Part shown: in pieces, positions 63,125 to 64,000 of the stretch
How the letters are laid out: the number at the start of each line of letters is the position of its first letter
Position numbering within the stretch: the first letter of the stretch is position 1
Origin: Bacteroidales bacterium
GTDB taxonomy: Bacteria; Bacteroidota; Bacteroidia; Bacteroidales; VadinHA17
DNA length: 64,000 bases
Reading direction: 5' to 3'
NCBI GenBank assembly: GCA_021371855.1
Contig: JAJFVL010000035.1
Coordinates: 1-64,000 of the forward strand
The notes under the pieces: model-generated
The model's database searches: none
What the model saw: the letters and a program-made list of their open reading frames with translations, nothing else
What the model was told of the DNA's origin: nothing
Translations under genes and position numbers: made by a program

Positions 63125-64000
63125 TTGGAAAAGAATCAATCATATTATTCAACAAATTTTCAATCACCACACACTACTTTCAAAGAAGCCCTGCTGAAAG
63201 GTCTGGCTCCTGATGGCGGATTATATATGCCTGCCTCACTCCCATTATTAAGTTCCCGGGAGATTGAAAGCTTTTCCGGAAAAGATTATCATGAAATTGC
63301 ATTTTTAATTCTTAATAAACTTATTGGAAAAGAAATAGATAAAGAGAACCTTCAAACTATTTGCCACGATGCTTATAACTTTGATGTTCCTCTTGAAAAA
63401 GTTTGCGATCGTAAATTTATAATGAGGCTTGACCAGGGTCCGACAGCTTCGTTTAAGGATTTTGCCGCAAGGATGATGAGCAGGCTTATGCAATATTATC
63501 TGTCGGTTAACAACCAGCATCTCACAATTCTAACTGCTACTTCAGGCGATACAGGCAGTGCTGTTGCAAGTGCATTTTATGGTCTCAAAAACATAAACGT
63601 AATAATCTTATTCCCCGCAAATGAAGTTACCGTGATGCAGAGGAAGCAGATGACCACTTTGCAGAAAAATATACAGGTTATAGCAATAGACGGAAAATTT
63701 GACGATTGCCAGAGGCTTGTAAAAAAAGCATTTATTGATCCATCATTATCTATGATACCCCTATCATCGGCAAATTCAATAAATATCGGAAGGTTATTAC
63801 CTCAATCTGTATACTACTTTTATTCCTGGTCAAAACTTTCAGAAAGTGCCGAAGATAAAGCTATATTCAGTGTCCCGTCAGGCAATTTTGGTGATCTAAT
63901 GGGTGGATTGATTGCCAGGAATATGGGCCTTCCTGTTAGTAAATTTATTGCCGCAACTAACGAAAATGACGAATTCCCCGAGTTTTTACGAACCGGGAAT
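63125..64000 (+). CDS. thrC: threonine synthase, N-terminal part (runs off the window end)
   Basis: 292 codons are visible from a TTG start at 63125 with no stop before the window edge. The TTG lies 12 bp after thrA, and the first residues EKNQSYYSTNFQSPHTTFKEA fit a complete N-terminus, so TTG is preferred. PLP-enzyme motifs: GLAPDGGLYMP, the PLP lysine in GPTASFKDFAARMM, TATSGDTGSAVASAF and SANSINIGRLLPQ. It converts O-phosphohomoserine to threonine. No homoserine kinase gene lies between thrA and thrC. Confidence 0.95.
   Translation, partial: MEKNQSYYSTNFQSPHTTFKEALLKGLAPDGGLYMPASLPLLSSREIESFSGKDYHEIAFLILNKLIGKEIDKENLQTICHDAYNFDVPLEKVCDRKFIMRLDQGPTASFKDFAARMMSRLMQYYLSVNNQHLTILTATSGDTGSAVASAFYGLKNINVIILFPANEVTVMQRKQMTTLQKNIQVIAIDGKFDDCQRLVKKAFIDPSLSMIPLSSANSINIGRLLPQSVYYFYSWSKLSESAEDKAIFSVPSGNFGDLMGGLIARNMGLPVSKFIAATNENDEFPEFLRTGN

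Overview
The window is a 64 kb piece of a low-GC Bacteroidota chromosome. I would guess a Bacteroidales or Marinilabiliales-like fermentative or environmental species, but the sequence alone does not fix the rank. The reasons are a SusC/SusD pair with an ECF sigma/FecR regulator, several promoters of the Bacteroidota type (TTTG/TTG, about 19-20 nt, TAnnTTTG), weak Shine-Dalgarno sites, a DUF4831-type lipoprotein, PepD, an FHS sugar transporter and a LytS/LytTR pair. I saw no tRNA, rRNA, CRISPR array, transposase or phage gene.

Region 1 (1-27.5 kb) is a large carbohydrate-utilisation locus. It starts with the tail of an FHS sugar transporter and a convergent secreted two-domain esterase. An ECF sigma factor, FecR anti-sigma factor, SusC, SusD and a small lipoprotein follow. 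A long same-strand run then holds a Tat-type amidohydrolase, a second amidohydrolase-fold protein without metal ligands, a DoxX membrane protein, a Tat-type Gfo/Idh/MocA oxidoreductase, two large secreted proteins I cannot assign (890 and 609 aa), a GH78 alpha-L-rhamnosidase, an acetyl-esterase-like hydrolase, a 981-aa lipoprotein with a glycosidase-like barrel, and a UroD/MtaA-fold methyltransferase-like protein. The likely substrate is a rhamnose-containing, possibly esterified or O-methylated glycan.

Region 2 (27.5-34.3 kb) handles sugar uptake and phosphorylation: an MFS carrier and a zinc-less ROK protein on the minus strand, a SIS-domain sugar-phosphate isomerase, a GbsR/MarR regulator divergent from an FHS transporter, a NahK-like kinase and a transglutaminase-like protein. 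Region 3 (34.4-38.3 kb) is a three-gene biotin-dependent acyl-CoA carboxylase operon. Region 4 (38.5-43 kb) is a TPR-LytS histidine kinase and LytTR regulator, separated by a duplicated inverted repeat, then a convergent PepD dipeptidase.

Region 5 (43-52.8 kb) is a phosphate regulon: PiT plus its DUF47 partner, then phoU and a PhoR-like kinase on the plus strand, facing a porin-pstS-pstC-pstA-pstB operon on the minus strand. TGTAACA-based sites with 11-bp periodicity lie upstream of all three transcription units and look like Pho boxes. No phoB lies in the window. Region 6 (52.8-64 kb) holds a remarkable cysteine-every-fifth-residue protein, an MFS carrier, a secreted thioredoxin, a DUF4831 lipoprotein, the Nnr NAD(P)HX repair enzyme, a POT peptide transporter, and the start of a threonine operon (thrA fused kinase/dehydrogenase, then thrC running off the window).

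Between genes there are several small repeats: heptanucleotide tandem arrays at six or more places, a 107-bp element with 16-bp perfect inverted ends, a 136-bp paired-hairpin (BIME-like) element and other REP-like palindromes.
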